Shown here: positions 15,637-22,418 of the stretch, piece by piece
Position numbering within the stretch: the stretch's first letter is position 1
Layout: each line of letters starts with the position of its first letter
Origin: Candidatus Bipolaricaulota bacterium
GTDB taxonomy: Bacteria > Bipolaricaulota > Bipolaricaulia > UBA7950 > UBA9294
Length of the DNA stretch: 22,737 nucleotides
NCBI GenBank assembly: GCA_021159105.1
Contig: JAGGSM010000275.1
Location: 1 to 22,737, forward strand
Direction of reading: 5' to 3'
Notes under the pieces: model-generated
What the model was told of the DNA's origin: nothing
Database searches by the model: none
Seen by the model: the letters and a program-made list of their open reading frames with translations, nothing else
Translations under genes and position numbers: made by a program

Positions 15637-16688
15637 CTTACCACCCTGAGTCTACTCAGTGCCTCCTCGATCTTGGTGACAAAGATCCCAATACCATAAT
15701 CCGATACCCCGCCGATCCATATCAGATAATCCTTATACACCACAAGCCCATTTCCAAAGAGCGCCAGGGACCTATCCCCATAGCACTCGGAGAGTCCCTT
15801 TGGCGCCAAGAGATAGTCGGATATCGCTTGTAGTTTACCTTCTGTATTCACGATCGCTAGGCCATTGCGGTAGGAGAAGTCCTCACGAAGGACCCCGTGC
15901 CAACCAACAAGGTATTCATCTTGGGAAAGATGCACGGTATTCGTTGACCAACCTACCTTGTACTCCCACGGCTCCGGGGCAAGGACCGGTTGGAGCGATG
16001 CTTCGGGGATCATGAGCTTCGCGAGGTCGGCTTCAGCCCGCCAACACAGGTCTGGGAGATCTGAGACGATCGGTCGAGTGAGCATTGTGGTGTTGTCCCC
16101 GTTAATCTCGATAAATGCACTGTCTTTGTTGGAGAGCACGAGGCTTTCTTCCCCGTTGACCGTAGTAAAGTATCCCTTGCGCTGAACGTTGAGTGATCGA
16201 TCCAATTCCGCGAACCCAAGCACTGATTTCCTGATCAACTGTCCTCTTAGGTGATAGTTCTTCGAGCCGGTGTAGAGCATGTATGTCCCCTCGTTTACCG
16301 CCATGACACGCGGGTCCTCGCATCCGTGACCGAACTCCCATATCTTCTCGGGCCAAAGCACGATTCTTGCTCTAAGCGGCACTTTCACTTCCCCAGCGAT
16401 CAGTTCCTCCACCCCGATCTCGAACACCCCGATACTGGAGGTGTAGGAGTAGTAGTCGAAGATGAGGCGAGGAAAGATATAGACCTTATCTCCTCTTAGG
16501 AGCGAGCCTGGGTTGAAAGCAGCTAGTGGCTTCCGCCTCAGATAATTATCAATTGTGATATCATCCGGGCTTATATAATGGCGTCTTGCAAAGATATCAT
16601 CGGTTTTGGGAGTACGTAGGCTCTGGTAGGTCTTCGCCAGTTCCTTTGCCTTCTCCGCAAGCCTCTTCTCTAATGCAGCTTGTGTCAT
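15633..16688 (-). CDS. GH130-like glycosidase or mannoside phosphorylase
   Basis: GH130 enzymes are five-bladed beta-propellers that phosphorolyse or hydrolyse beta-mannosides. This 351-residue protein has the family landmarks in order: FNPGSLLRGDKVYIFPR (about 60-76), GHGCEDPRV (about 120-128) with the Asp that serves as general acid in this family, MLYTGSKNYH, KDSAFIEI, VGWSTNTVHLSQDEYLVGWHGV (the usual GWLLIYHGV region) with YRNGLAIVN, and IGGVSDYGIGIFVTKIEEAL, which matches the closing YGAADT-IGVATAKLEE strand. It is divergent from typical mannosyl phosphorylases, so hydrolysis versus phosphorolysis and the exact sugar remain open. There is no signal peptide. The ATG follows AAGGAGACGACGGTC. 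It lies 43 bases after the permease genes in the operon. Confidence 0.75.
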   Translation of the reverse strand: MTQAALEKRLAEKAKELAKTYQSLRTPKTDDIFARRHYISPDDITIDNYLRRKPLAAFNPGSLLRGDKVYIFPRLIFDYYSYTSSIGVFEIGVEELIAGEVKVPLRARIVLWPEKIWEFGHGCEDPRVMAVNEGTYMLYTGSKNYHLRGQLIRKSVLGFAELDRSLNVQRKGYFTTVNGEESLVLSNKDSAFIEINGDNTTMLTRPIVSDLPDLCWRAEADLAKLMIPEASLQPVLAPEPWEYKVGWSTNTVHLSQDEYLVGWHGVLREDFSYRNGLAIVNTEGKLQAISDYLLAPKGLSECYGDRSLALFGNGLVVYKDYLIWIGGVSDYGIGIFVTKIEEALSRLRVVR

Positions 16689-16731
16689 GACCGTCGTCTC
16701 CTTTTTTTTACTCTCTTCTCTGTAAGAATGT

Positions 16732-17565
16732 TCAACTCATGCTTGCGAAACCTTTCGTGTACTTCCGGGCGAAGATGAAAAGGAGCACTGGTGGAAGGGC
16801 ATGGATGATTGAAAAGGGCGTCACAACCTTGAGGTTCCAGAGGAACTCCCACGCCACCGCCGGACGCGCCTCAGCCAACATCCCCACACTCAAGGGCATG
16901 ACGGAGCCTTTGTTGAGGAGGACCATCGGTGCGAGAAGGTCGCCCCAGGCCATGCTGAATGTCATCGCCGCAATGAGGCCTATGGGGGGCAGGGAGAGCG
17001 GAATAACCACTCTTAGAAACACCTGTAGTCTGTTCGCCCCATCGATGGCCGCAGCCTCCTCCAAGTCCTTCGGGAACGTGTCAAAGAAGTCCTTCATCAT
17101 CCAGGCGTAAAAGGGAATACGTCCCACCGTGAAAACGATCGCACATCCTAAAATAGTATTCAGAAGTCCTAGAGAACGGAAAAACTTGTAGTACGGTATC
17201 AGGAATGTAATCAAAGGAATCATCGCAGTCACCCAAAATACGACGATCCATATCTCAGGAACTTTGAGTCGGGAGAGGGCATATCCTCCCATCACAACCA
17301 GGAGCACGGTGAAGAGCATGCTCTCGATAGCTAGAATCACTGTATTCTTGAGGTACAGGGCCGCGTTATGCTCCGCGAATATATCTACGAAGTTAGCAAG
17401 GGTTGGCTTAAAGAACTTCATGTAGACCCCTGGGTTTGGGTCGAAGGCTTCTGTAACGAGCCAAAGCTGCGGCGCAAGAAAGAACCCGATCAACAGGAGT
17501 ATGAAGAGGTAGTAAGCAGCCGTATTTGTTGTCTTCCTTGTCCCATGAAATGCTTGCATTTTCAC
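16732..17565 (-). CDS. Carbohydrate ABC transporter permease, MalG type
   Basis: This 277-residue inner-membrane protein forms half of the channel of a type I sugar importer. Six transmembrane helices are visible, the first at about residues 17-35. The cytoplasmic EAA loop that contacts the ATPase is EEAAAIDGANRLQVFLRVVIPLSLP (the usual EAAxxDGAxxxxxFxxIxxPL pattern), about residues 170-194. It ends in KYTKGFASMS, close to the MalG-type terminus KGLTAGAVKG in position if not in sequence. The start is a GTG that overlaps the stop of the partner permease as GTGA; an ATG two codons later, 7 bases after AGGGA, is a possible alternative. Partner: the MalF-type permease just upstream. Confidence 0.93.
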   Translation of the reverse strand: MKMQAFHGTRKTTNTAAYYLFILLLIGFFLAPQLWLVTEAFDPNPGVYMKFFKPTLANFVDIFAEHNAALYLKNTVILAIESMLFTVLLVVMGGYALSRLKVPEIWIVVFWVTAMIPLITFLIPYYKFFRSLGLLNTILGCAIVFTVGRIPFYAWMMKDFFDTFPKDLEEAAAIDGANRLQVFLRVVIPLSLPPIGLIAAMTFSMAWGDLLAPMVLLNKGSVMPLSVGMLAEARPAVAWEFLWNLKVVTPFSIIHALPPVLLFIFARKYTKGFASMS

Positions 17566-18485
17566 TTCCCTGTCACAATCTCAGGTTCTGTACGTAGCTT
17601 TCGCTGCAGAAGACCAAAAATCAGATAGATCACCCCAAGAACGACCGCAATTGCAGCTCCATATCCTATTTGGAACCGGCTAAACGCCACAATATACGAG
17701 TAGATTCCGATATTAGCCTGGGGCCATGCCCGTCCGGCAAGGATCCAAAGAAAACCGAATTGGTTGAACGATCCAGAAAACAGCATTAGGAGTACAAATG
17801 GGAACATGTATCTTAATAAAGGTATCGTGATATAGAAATACTCTTGCCACCTATTCGCCCCATCGATCTTCACCGCATCATAGATCTCTCTCGGGATCCC
17901 CTCCATCCCGGTGGAGAACATCACCATAGAGAAGGCGGTGCCCTTCCATACATTTGCGATCATCAAGGCATAGAGCGCGGTCGGTATTCCCAGCCATCCG
18001 CCCCCTGTCTTCAGCCACTCGATTGGCCCCACGCCAAAGAGGCCCAAGAACCCGTTGACCATTCCTCCAGACTTTGCAAACATGGCAAACCATTCAAACC
18101 CTGCGGCAGTATCGGTGGTCACCCAAGCAGCTATAGCAATCCCACTGAGGAGGGTTGCTAGCCATCCCCTTATCCCACCCTTAAGCTTCCCCTCCCAGAT
18201 CAACATCCCAATAAAGAAGCCCAGCCAGAACTGCCCGACTAAACCGCACAATACCGCATAAATAAACGAATTCTTACACGATTCCAAGAACTCAGGGTCA
18301 CTCAGCAGGTGTTGGTAGTTTTGCCAACCCACAAACCCCCAATCCCACGCTTTCCTTCCCACATAAGACATATCAGTAAAACTGTAGTAAATTCCATAGG
18401 GGACAAGGGCAAGCCTGAAGATGAGATAGGTAAGTAAGGGGGTAAGAAGAAAGAGAACAAGAACGATGCGCTCACGTCGTTTCAT
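17562..18485 (-). CDS. Carbohydrate ABC transporter permease, MalF type
   Basis: This 307-residue inner-membrane protein is the other half of the sugar channel. It starts with a positively charged MKRRER segment and a hydrophobic helix (about 7-27), with further helices near 77-97, 110-135, 170-190, 220-245 and 270-292. The EAA loop is REIYDAVKIDGANRWQEYFY followed by ITIPLLR, about residues 199-225; an Asp replaces the usual second Glu/Ala position. The ATG has no clear ribosome-binding site, and a strong hairpin stands 8 bases upstream, so its translation level probably differs from that of the binding protein. The end overlaps the MalG-type gene by 4 bases. No ATPase gene follows; a shared ATPase encoded elsewhere is inferred. 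Confidence 0.93.
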   Translation of the reverse strand: MKRRERIVLVLFLLTPLLTYLIFRLALVPYGIYYSFTDMSYVGRKAWDWGFVGWQNYQHLLSDPEFLESCKNSFIYAVLCGLVGQFWLGFFIGMLIWEGKLKGGIRGWLATLLSGIAIAAWVTTDTAAGFEWFAMFAKSGGMVNGFLGLFGVGPIEWLKTGGGWLGIPTALYALMIANVWKGTAFSMVMFSTGMEGIPREIYDAVKIDGANRWQEYFYITIPLLRYMFPFVLLMLFSGSFNQFGFLWILAGRAWPQANIGIYSYIVAFSRFQIGYGAAIAVVLGVIYLIFGLLQRKLRTEPEIVTGK

Positions 18486-18493
18486 GTGAATAG

Positions 18494-18522
18494 GGTAGGG
18501 GGCGGCATATGCGCCCCCTACC
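18494..18522 (-). terminator. Intercistronic hairpin between binding-protein and permease genes
   Basis: GGTAGGGGGCG (18494-18504) and CGCCCCCTACC (18512-18522) form an 11-base perfect GC-rich stem around a 7-base loop in the 54-base gap. No T run follows on the minus strand. Such hairpins after binding-protein genes commonly stabilise the upstream message or cause partial termination, so that more binding protein than permease is made. Confidence 0.6.
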
Positions 18523-18539
18523 GCCTCCTATTTAATCAC

Positions 18540-19874
18540 TTAAAGAAGACCTAATTCGTCCACAACATTATCAGCGCCGACGATCTGAGCAACTGCTTTG
18601 GCGTACTCAGACAGGGCCTCTTCTGGAGTCATCTTGAATGTGGCTACCCGTTCGACGAGGAGCCGTAGCTGTTCGGAGACCTGCGGGTACTCCGAAAGGG
18701 CCGGCCTATAATGAGTATAAGGCAAGACCTCGGCGGTGCACCAACTGAGGTATTTCTCTGCAGCGTACTCTGGCACATCAACGGCATCGAGCCTTGGCGC
18801 GACCGAGTTGGTCTCAACAGCGTGTTCCGCTATCCCCTCCTGCGAGCAATACGCAGAGATAAGCTCAAAAGCTTCCTTTGGGTGAGCCGGGGGAACGTCA
18901 AGGCCCTTGTTTGCGATTGCCCAGGTGAAACCGCCGGAGAAGGTCGAGAACCCTCCGTCCTTCCCTGGGATTCTCATGAAGCCAACGTTGCAGTCCGCAT
19001 TCGGGACCTCAAGACTGCCACCACTCCTGAAAGCGCCCCACGCCCATTGACCATCGAAGAGAATAGCGGTCTTCCCAGCCTGGAAGTCGCTACGTGCCGT
19101 CATCCATGGGCTAGCAACCGTCGGCACATCAGGGTTAGCAAGCCCTTCTTTGTAGATCGTCTCGTAGAAGTCCAAAACGTCCATGTAGGCGTTGCTTGAA
19201 ACAACCCACTTGCCCTTCTCCTGATTGTAGAGAACCCCGCCTGCTCCGTAGAGCAACGGGAGGACGGCCTGCATAGCAGTGCTCTCACCCCAGTTCCTCC
19301 CTGATTGGATGGCAAGGGGGTATTCCATCCCGGTTGCCTTCAGACTTCTCGCCATGCTAAGGAGTTCTCCCCAAGAGAGCGGTTGCCACTGGCTTCCCAG
19401 GGCATAAGGGAGGAGGTCTTTTCGCAGGAAGACGATCCTCACATCGGTTTGTTTTAGTAGCGCGTATACCCGACCTTGGTCCTTCACGATCTCCTGCAAC
19501 GAAGTTGGATACTGAGCCCAGCCGTCCCATGCTTCGACTTGATCGGTAATATCATATAGATATTTCGCTTCAGCCCACGACGGCACTTCGAAGGAATCGA
19601 TAGAGACGATATCCGGGGCGTCCTTTGCGCCAAACTCGGCAAAGAAAGCCACGTTCACATCCGGTGGCGTCTCATAAACGATGGTAAAGCCCTTGAGCGC
19701 TGGATCAGCCTGGCTCGCCCGTTCCACGGCCACTTGCCAGCGGCCAATGTCATCCTTATCCTTAACCATGATTGTGATCTTCTGCGGAGCAGCGTACGCC
19801 AACATGGAAAAAGAGAGGACGGCAACAAGTCCGAGCAGTGTTGCTGTCCTCCACCACGAAGTAACTCTTCTCAT
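18540..19874 (-). CDS. Carbohydrate ABC transporter substrate-binding protein
   Basis: This is an extracytoplasmic sugar-binding protein of the MalE-like family 1. From the ATG at 19874 it has 444 residues, with a signal peptide of basic N-terminus, hydrophobic core (TATLLGLVAVLSFSML) and a cleavage site after AYA; there is no lipobox, so it is freely periplasmic. Mature-protein landmarks are KITIMVKD at the start, APDIVSIDSFEVPSWAE, the GKTAILFDGQWAWGAF segment found in family 1 binding proteins, and GFTWAIANKG. The frame stays open upstream to 20018, but that start would precede the transcript start. The chosen ATG follows AAGGAGG by 10 bases. It is the first gene of the importer operon, under the LacI-type operator. 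The ligand cannot be read from sequence; mannosides are inferred from neighbours. Confidence 0.93.
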   Translation of the reverse strand: MRRVTSWWRTATLLGLVAVLSFSMLAYAAPQKITIMVKDKDDIGRWQVAVERASQADPALKGFTIVYETPPDVNVAFFAEFGAKDAPDIVSIDSFEVPSWAEAKYLYDITDQVEAWDGWAQYPTSLQEIVKDQGRVYALLKQTDVRIVFLRKDLLPYALGSQWQPLSWGELLSMARSLKATGMEYPLAIQSGRNWGESTAMQAVLPLLYGAGGVLYNQEKGKWVVSSNAYMDVLDFYETIYKEGLANPDVPTVASPWMTARSDFQAGKTAILFDGQWAWGAFRSGGSLEVPNADCNVGFMRIPGKDGGFSTFSGGFTWAIANKGLDVPPAHPKEAFELISAYCSQEGIAEHAVETNSVAPRLDAVDVPEYAAEKYLSWCTAEVLPYTHYRPALSEYPQVSEQLRLLVERVATFKMTPEEALSEYAKAVAQIVGADNVVDELGLL

Positions 19875-19936
19875 TTTTCTCTTACCTCCTTTTTTGTGCT
19901 TTCCAGTCCCCAAGATTGAAAACTTGACAGTACCAT
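19871..19936 (-). CDS. Possible 21-codon leader peptide before the binding-protein gene
   Basis: In the operon leader an ATG at 19936 lies inside an extended match to the 16S rRNA tail (AGGAGGTGAT). The frame runs 21 codons, includes the binding-protein ribosome-binding site, and ends in a TGA that overlaps the next ATG as ATGA. That arrangement would couple translation of the two. The spacing from GGAGG to the ATG is only 2 bases, which weakens the case, and the peptide (starting MVLSSFQSW, ending KKEVREK) resembles nothing I know. Confidence 0.3.
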   Translation of the reverse strand: MVLSSFQSWGLESTKKEVREK

Positions 19937-19956
19937 CACCTCCTCTTTGCCGCCAC

Positions 19957-19976
19957 TTGAGCAACCGGTTGCGCAA
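19957..19976. promoter_or_regulatory. LacI-family operator
   Basis: TTGAGCAACCGGTTGCGCAA is a 20-base inverted repeat with one mismatch between its halves and a central CG, the typical geometry for LacI/GalR-family repressors, which wedge a leucine of the hinge helix at the central CG. It covers about +1 to +21 of the predicted operon transcript, so a bound repressor would block RNA polymerase directly. The lacI-type gene immediately upstream is the obvious partner. Confidence 0.8.
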
Positions 19977-19983
19977 TAAGCTC

Positions 19984-20012
19984 AGTCTACCACTAATATA
20001 GAAGCTTGTCAA
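19984..20012 (-). promoter_or_regulatory. Promoter of the mannoside transport and hydrolysis operon
   Basis: On the minus strand a perfect TTGACA (20012-20007) and TAGACT (19989-19984) are 17 bases apart. The predicted start is near 19977, next to the operator. The -35 box lies 7 bases beyond the lacI stop codon. The leader is about 100 bases long. Confidence 0.75.
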
Positions 20013-20018
20013 CCCCAA

Positions 20019-21023
20019 TTAGGACGTCGATCTTGCCTTGTATCCAGATGAGTCGCGGATCACAAGCTCAGTGGGGAATACGATTTTCGTTGGGGGCAAT
20101 GTGGAATCGCCGATTAACGCAAGGAGCCTTCTGAATGCTTCCTCTCCCATACGCTTCCGCGGGACATGGACAGTTGTAAGCAGCGGCTCAACAATGCGAG
20201 CAATATCATTATCATCGAATCCAACAACAGAGATATCCTCTGGGACCTTGAGGCCAGCTGCCTTTATTGCCCAAATAACTTCAACCGCTGTATAATCATT
20301 TGCAACGAAGATTGCCGTAGGGAGAATTTTCCCATCAAAGAGTTCTTCTATCGCGATAGAGCCGGATCCTCGTTGACGTCCCCCCTCGGCGATCAGCTGC
20401 TCATCAAGCTTGATCCCGTGCTTCTTCAGGGCTTCCTGGTACCCTGTAAACCGTTCCCGAAAGCTCAGGTCCCTCATGGTCTCGGTAATAAACCCAATCT
20501 TCCGATGCCCTAGTTCGATCAGATACTCGACCGCCCTGTATGCCCCCCCAACGTTGTCCACAGCAACGGAATCCACCCCTTGTAGATGATTATCTACTAA
20601 AACAACTGGGATTTCCTCTAGCAAAGGCGATGCTAGTTCATCACTGATATCAGTCCCTATGAGGACTACTCCGTCCACCTTTCTCTCTTTAACCATTTTT
20701 AAGGAGGAATGATTCTTCAAGGTGGCGAAGATAACATGGTAACCATGAGGGGTTGCTGTAGACTCAATTGCCTCGATGATTGCACTATAAAACGATCTCT
20801 CGACAGGTATATGCCTTCTATCGATTACCACTCCAACACTGCCGGTTTTTCTGGTGGTAAGCCCCTTGGCAAGCATATTCGGGTAGTAGCCAAGTTCCTG
20901 GGCGACCTGTCTGATCTTCTCTCGGGTAAGAGAACTCATCCTCCCCCTGCCATTCAGGGCTCGAGAGACGGTGGAGGGGGCAACCCCCACCCTTTTGGCT
21001 ATATCCTTTATCGTGATCGCCAT
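20019..21023 (-). CDS. LacI-family transcriptional repressor
   Basis: From the ATG at 21023 the protein has 334 residues, the usual length. It opens with the DNA-binding helix-turn-helix TIKDIAKRVGVAPSTVSRAL (4-23), followed by the hinge region GYYPNMLAKGL (45-55) that inserts at the operator centre. The remainder is a periplasmic-binding-protein-like sensor domain (VGVVIDRRHIPVE, VDGVVLIGTD, GHRKIGFIT, VPEDISVVGFDD). It most likely represses the downstream operon and is released by a sugar ligand. A longer frame from a GTG at 21050 is open, but that codon lies upstream of the predicted transcript start. The ATG has no ribosome-binding site and the message is probably leaderless. A half-site-like GGTTGAGC overlaps its -35 box, hinting at weak autoregulation. 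Confidence 0.94.
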   Translation of the reverse strand: MAITIKDIAKRVGVAPSTVSRALNGRGRMSSLTREKIRQVAQELGYYPNMLAKGLTTRKTGSVGVVIDRRHIPVERSFYSAIIEAIESTATPHGYHVIFATLKNHSSLKMVKERKVDGVVLIGTDISDELASPLLEEIPVVLVDNHLQGVDSVAVDNVGGAYRAVEYLIELGHRKIGFITETMRDLSFRERFTGYQEALKKHGIKLDEQLIAEGGRQRGSGSIAIEELFDGKILPTAIFVANDYTAVEVIWAIKAAGLKVPEDISVVGFDDNDIARIVEPLLTTVHVPRKRMGEEAFRRLLALIGDSTLPPTKIVFPTELVIRDSSGYKARSTS

Positions 21024-21032
21024 AATAAAGTC

Positions 21033-21061
21033 ATAATACCAGTCTGTCACTAACAGCTCAA
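21033..21061 (-). promoter_or_regulatory. Promoter of lacI-type gene (leaderless)
   Basis: On the minus strand TTGAGC (21061-21056) and TATTAT (21038-21033) are 17 bases apart. Nine bases separate the -10 box from the ATG at 21023, so transcription should start about 1-3 bases before the start codon. Confidence 0.65.
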
Positions 21062-21083
21062 CCGCTGTCCGAAATTGCTAGTC

Positions 21084-22418
21084 CTATTTCCCTGCAAGGA
21101 TTAGGCACAGATCCGCGACGTTCGTCCCGGTGGGGCCGGTAGTGATGAGATCCCCGACACTGGCGAGGGCATGGTAGGAGTCGTTCTCCGCCAGCATTTC
21201 GTTGGGATCGATACCCTGCGCGCGTAGATTTACGATCGTCTCACCATCGACGATTCCGCCGGCAGCGTCGGTCGGCCCATCGCGGCCGTCCGTTCCAACG
21301 GAGGCGATCGCCACGCCGGAGAGCCTCTCAATGCCAATAGCCGCGGAAAGGGCCAGTTCCTGATTGCGCCCTCCCTTTCCAGCTCCGGTGAGCGTAACTG
21401 TCGTCTCGCCGGCAGCCACGATCATAGCGGGAAGCGGCAAGGGGCGCTCGTGGAGTACTTCCTCTCGGGCGATGGAGGAAAGGACATTGCCAACTTCGCG
21501 CGCTTCTCCCTGAAGCGTCGTCGTGAGGAGCAACGAGTGGTAGCCGAGCACTTTTGCCTCGTTCAGTGCGGCCTCGGCGGCATCCGTGCCCGAGCCGATG
21601 ATGGCCGTTGTCACACGAGAGAAGACTTCATTCCCCGACTTCGGCGTCTCTGGGGCATCGCCACTTCTGCCCTTATCGATGTGAGATCTCACCGCAAGAG
21701 GGACCTCATCCCACAATTTGTGGCCAAGCATGATTCGCGCCGCATCGTCGTAGGTCGTCGGGTCGGGGACCGTTGGCCCGGAGGCGATCGCATCGAGTGG
21801 ATCGCCAGCTACATCGGAGAGGATCAGAGAAACGACCGCAGCGGGAAAGGCGCGCGATGCAAGCCTGCCTCCCTTCAATTGTGAGAGGTGCTTGCGGACC
21901 GTGTTGATCTCCTGAATCGTCGCCCCCGAGCGTAGAAGAAGCTCGTTTGTTTCAGCGAGCTCGCTGAGCTCGACATCATCGACGGGGTAGGTGAGAAGCG
22001 CCGACCCTCCACCAGAGATGAGGACGATCACCAGATCATTCTCCCCCGCGCTATCGGCAAGTTGCGCGATCTGGCGGGCAGCGGCCAGGCCGCGCTCGTC
22101 CGGGACGGGGTGAGACGCCTCGACGACCTTTACTCTCTCAGTTGGAACCCTGTACCCATCGGCAGTGACAACAAGCCCGTCATCGATTCGCTCACCGATT
22201 GTCATCTCGAGCGACGCGGCCATCCTGGCGGAGGCCTTCCCCATCCCAACAACGATGACGCGTTGGATCTGTGACAGATCGATCGATTCTCCGGCGACGC
22301 TGAGTACGTCGCCATTGAGGTGGATCGCCCGCCTCAGGCAGGCCTCCGGGCTGACCGCAGCCAGCGCTACGTGGATAAGGCGATCGATATCGCCGCGCAG
22401 GCGGTCCTCCACTCCCAT
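21084..22418 (-). CDS. Glycerate 2-kinase (GckA/TtuD type, MOFRL family)
   Basis: This family phosphorylates D-glycerate to 2-phosphoglycerate with ATP, feeding lower glycolysis. The 444 residues match the family. The N-terminal DUF4147-type domain has GMGKAS (58-63) with the catalytic-region lysine, ASHPVPDERG (101-110) and SGGGSALL (135-142). The C-terminal MOFRL domain has AAGETTVTLTGAGKGGRNQE near 325-345 and SVGTDGRDGPTDAAGG after it. The ATG overlaps the stop of the GH130 gene by one base (TGATG), with no separate ribosome-binding site, so it is probably translated by coupling. It is followed by the lacI-type gene. Placing a glycerate kinase directly after a GH130 gene in a mannoside locus suggests that glycerate may be one product of the substrates used. 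Confidence 0.93.
   Translation of the reverse strand: MGVEDRLRGDIDRLIHVALAAVSPEACLRRAIHLNGDVLSVAGESIDLSQIQRVIVVGMGKASARMAASLEMTIGERIDDGLVVTADGYRVPTERVKVVEASHPVPDERGLAAARQIAQLADSAGENDLVIVLISGGGSALLTYPVDDVELSELAETNELLLRSGATIQEINTVRKHLSQLKGGRLASRAFPAAVVSLILSDVAGDPLDAIASGPTVPDPTTYDDAARIMLGHKLWDEVPLAVRSHIDKGRSGDAPETPKSGNEVFSRVTTAIIGSGTDAAEAALNEAKVLGYHSLLLTTTLQGEAREVGNVLSSIAREEVLHERPLPLPAMIVAAGETTVTLTGAGKGGRNQELALSAAIGIERLSGVAIASVGTDGRDGPTDAAGGIVDGETIVNLRAQGIDPNEMLAENDSYHALASVGDLITTGPTGTNVADLCLILAGK

Noticed and set aside
19875..20018. 48-residue N-terminal extension of the sugar-binding protein
   Set aside because: It would be encoded partly upstream of the predicted transcript start and through the operator, and it would bury the signal peptide.
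21024..21050. GTG start nine codons upstream for the LacI-type repressor
   Set aside because: The codon lies between the -35 and -10 boxes of the likely promoter, and LacI proteins normally begin close to the helix-turn-helix, as from 21023.
21053..21068. ACAGC...GCTGT inverted repeat over the lacI -35 box as a second operator
   Set aside because: Arms are only five bases and the sequence does not match the operator at 19957-19976 beyond one half-site-like GGTTGAGC.
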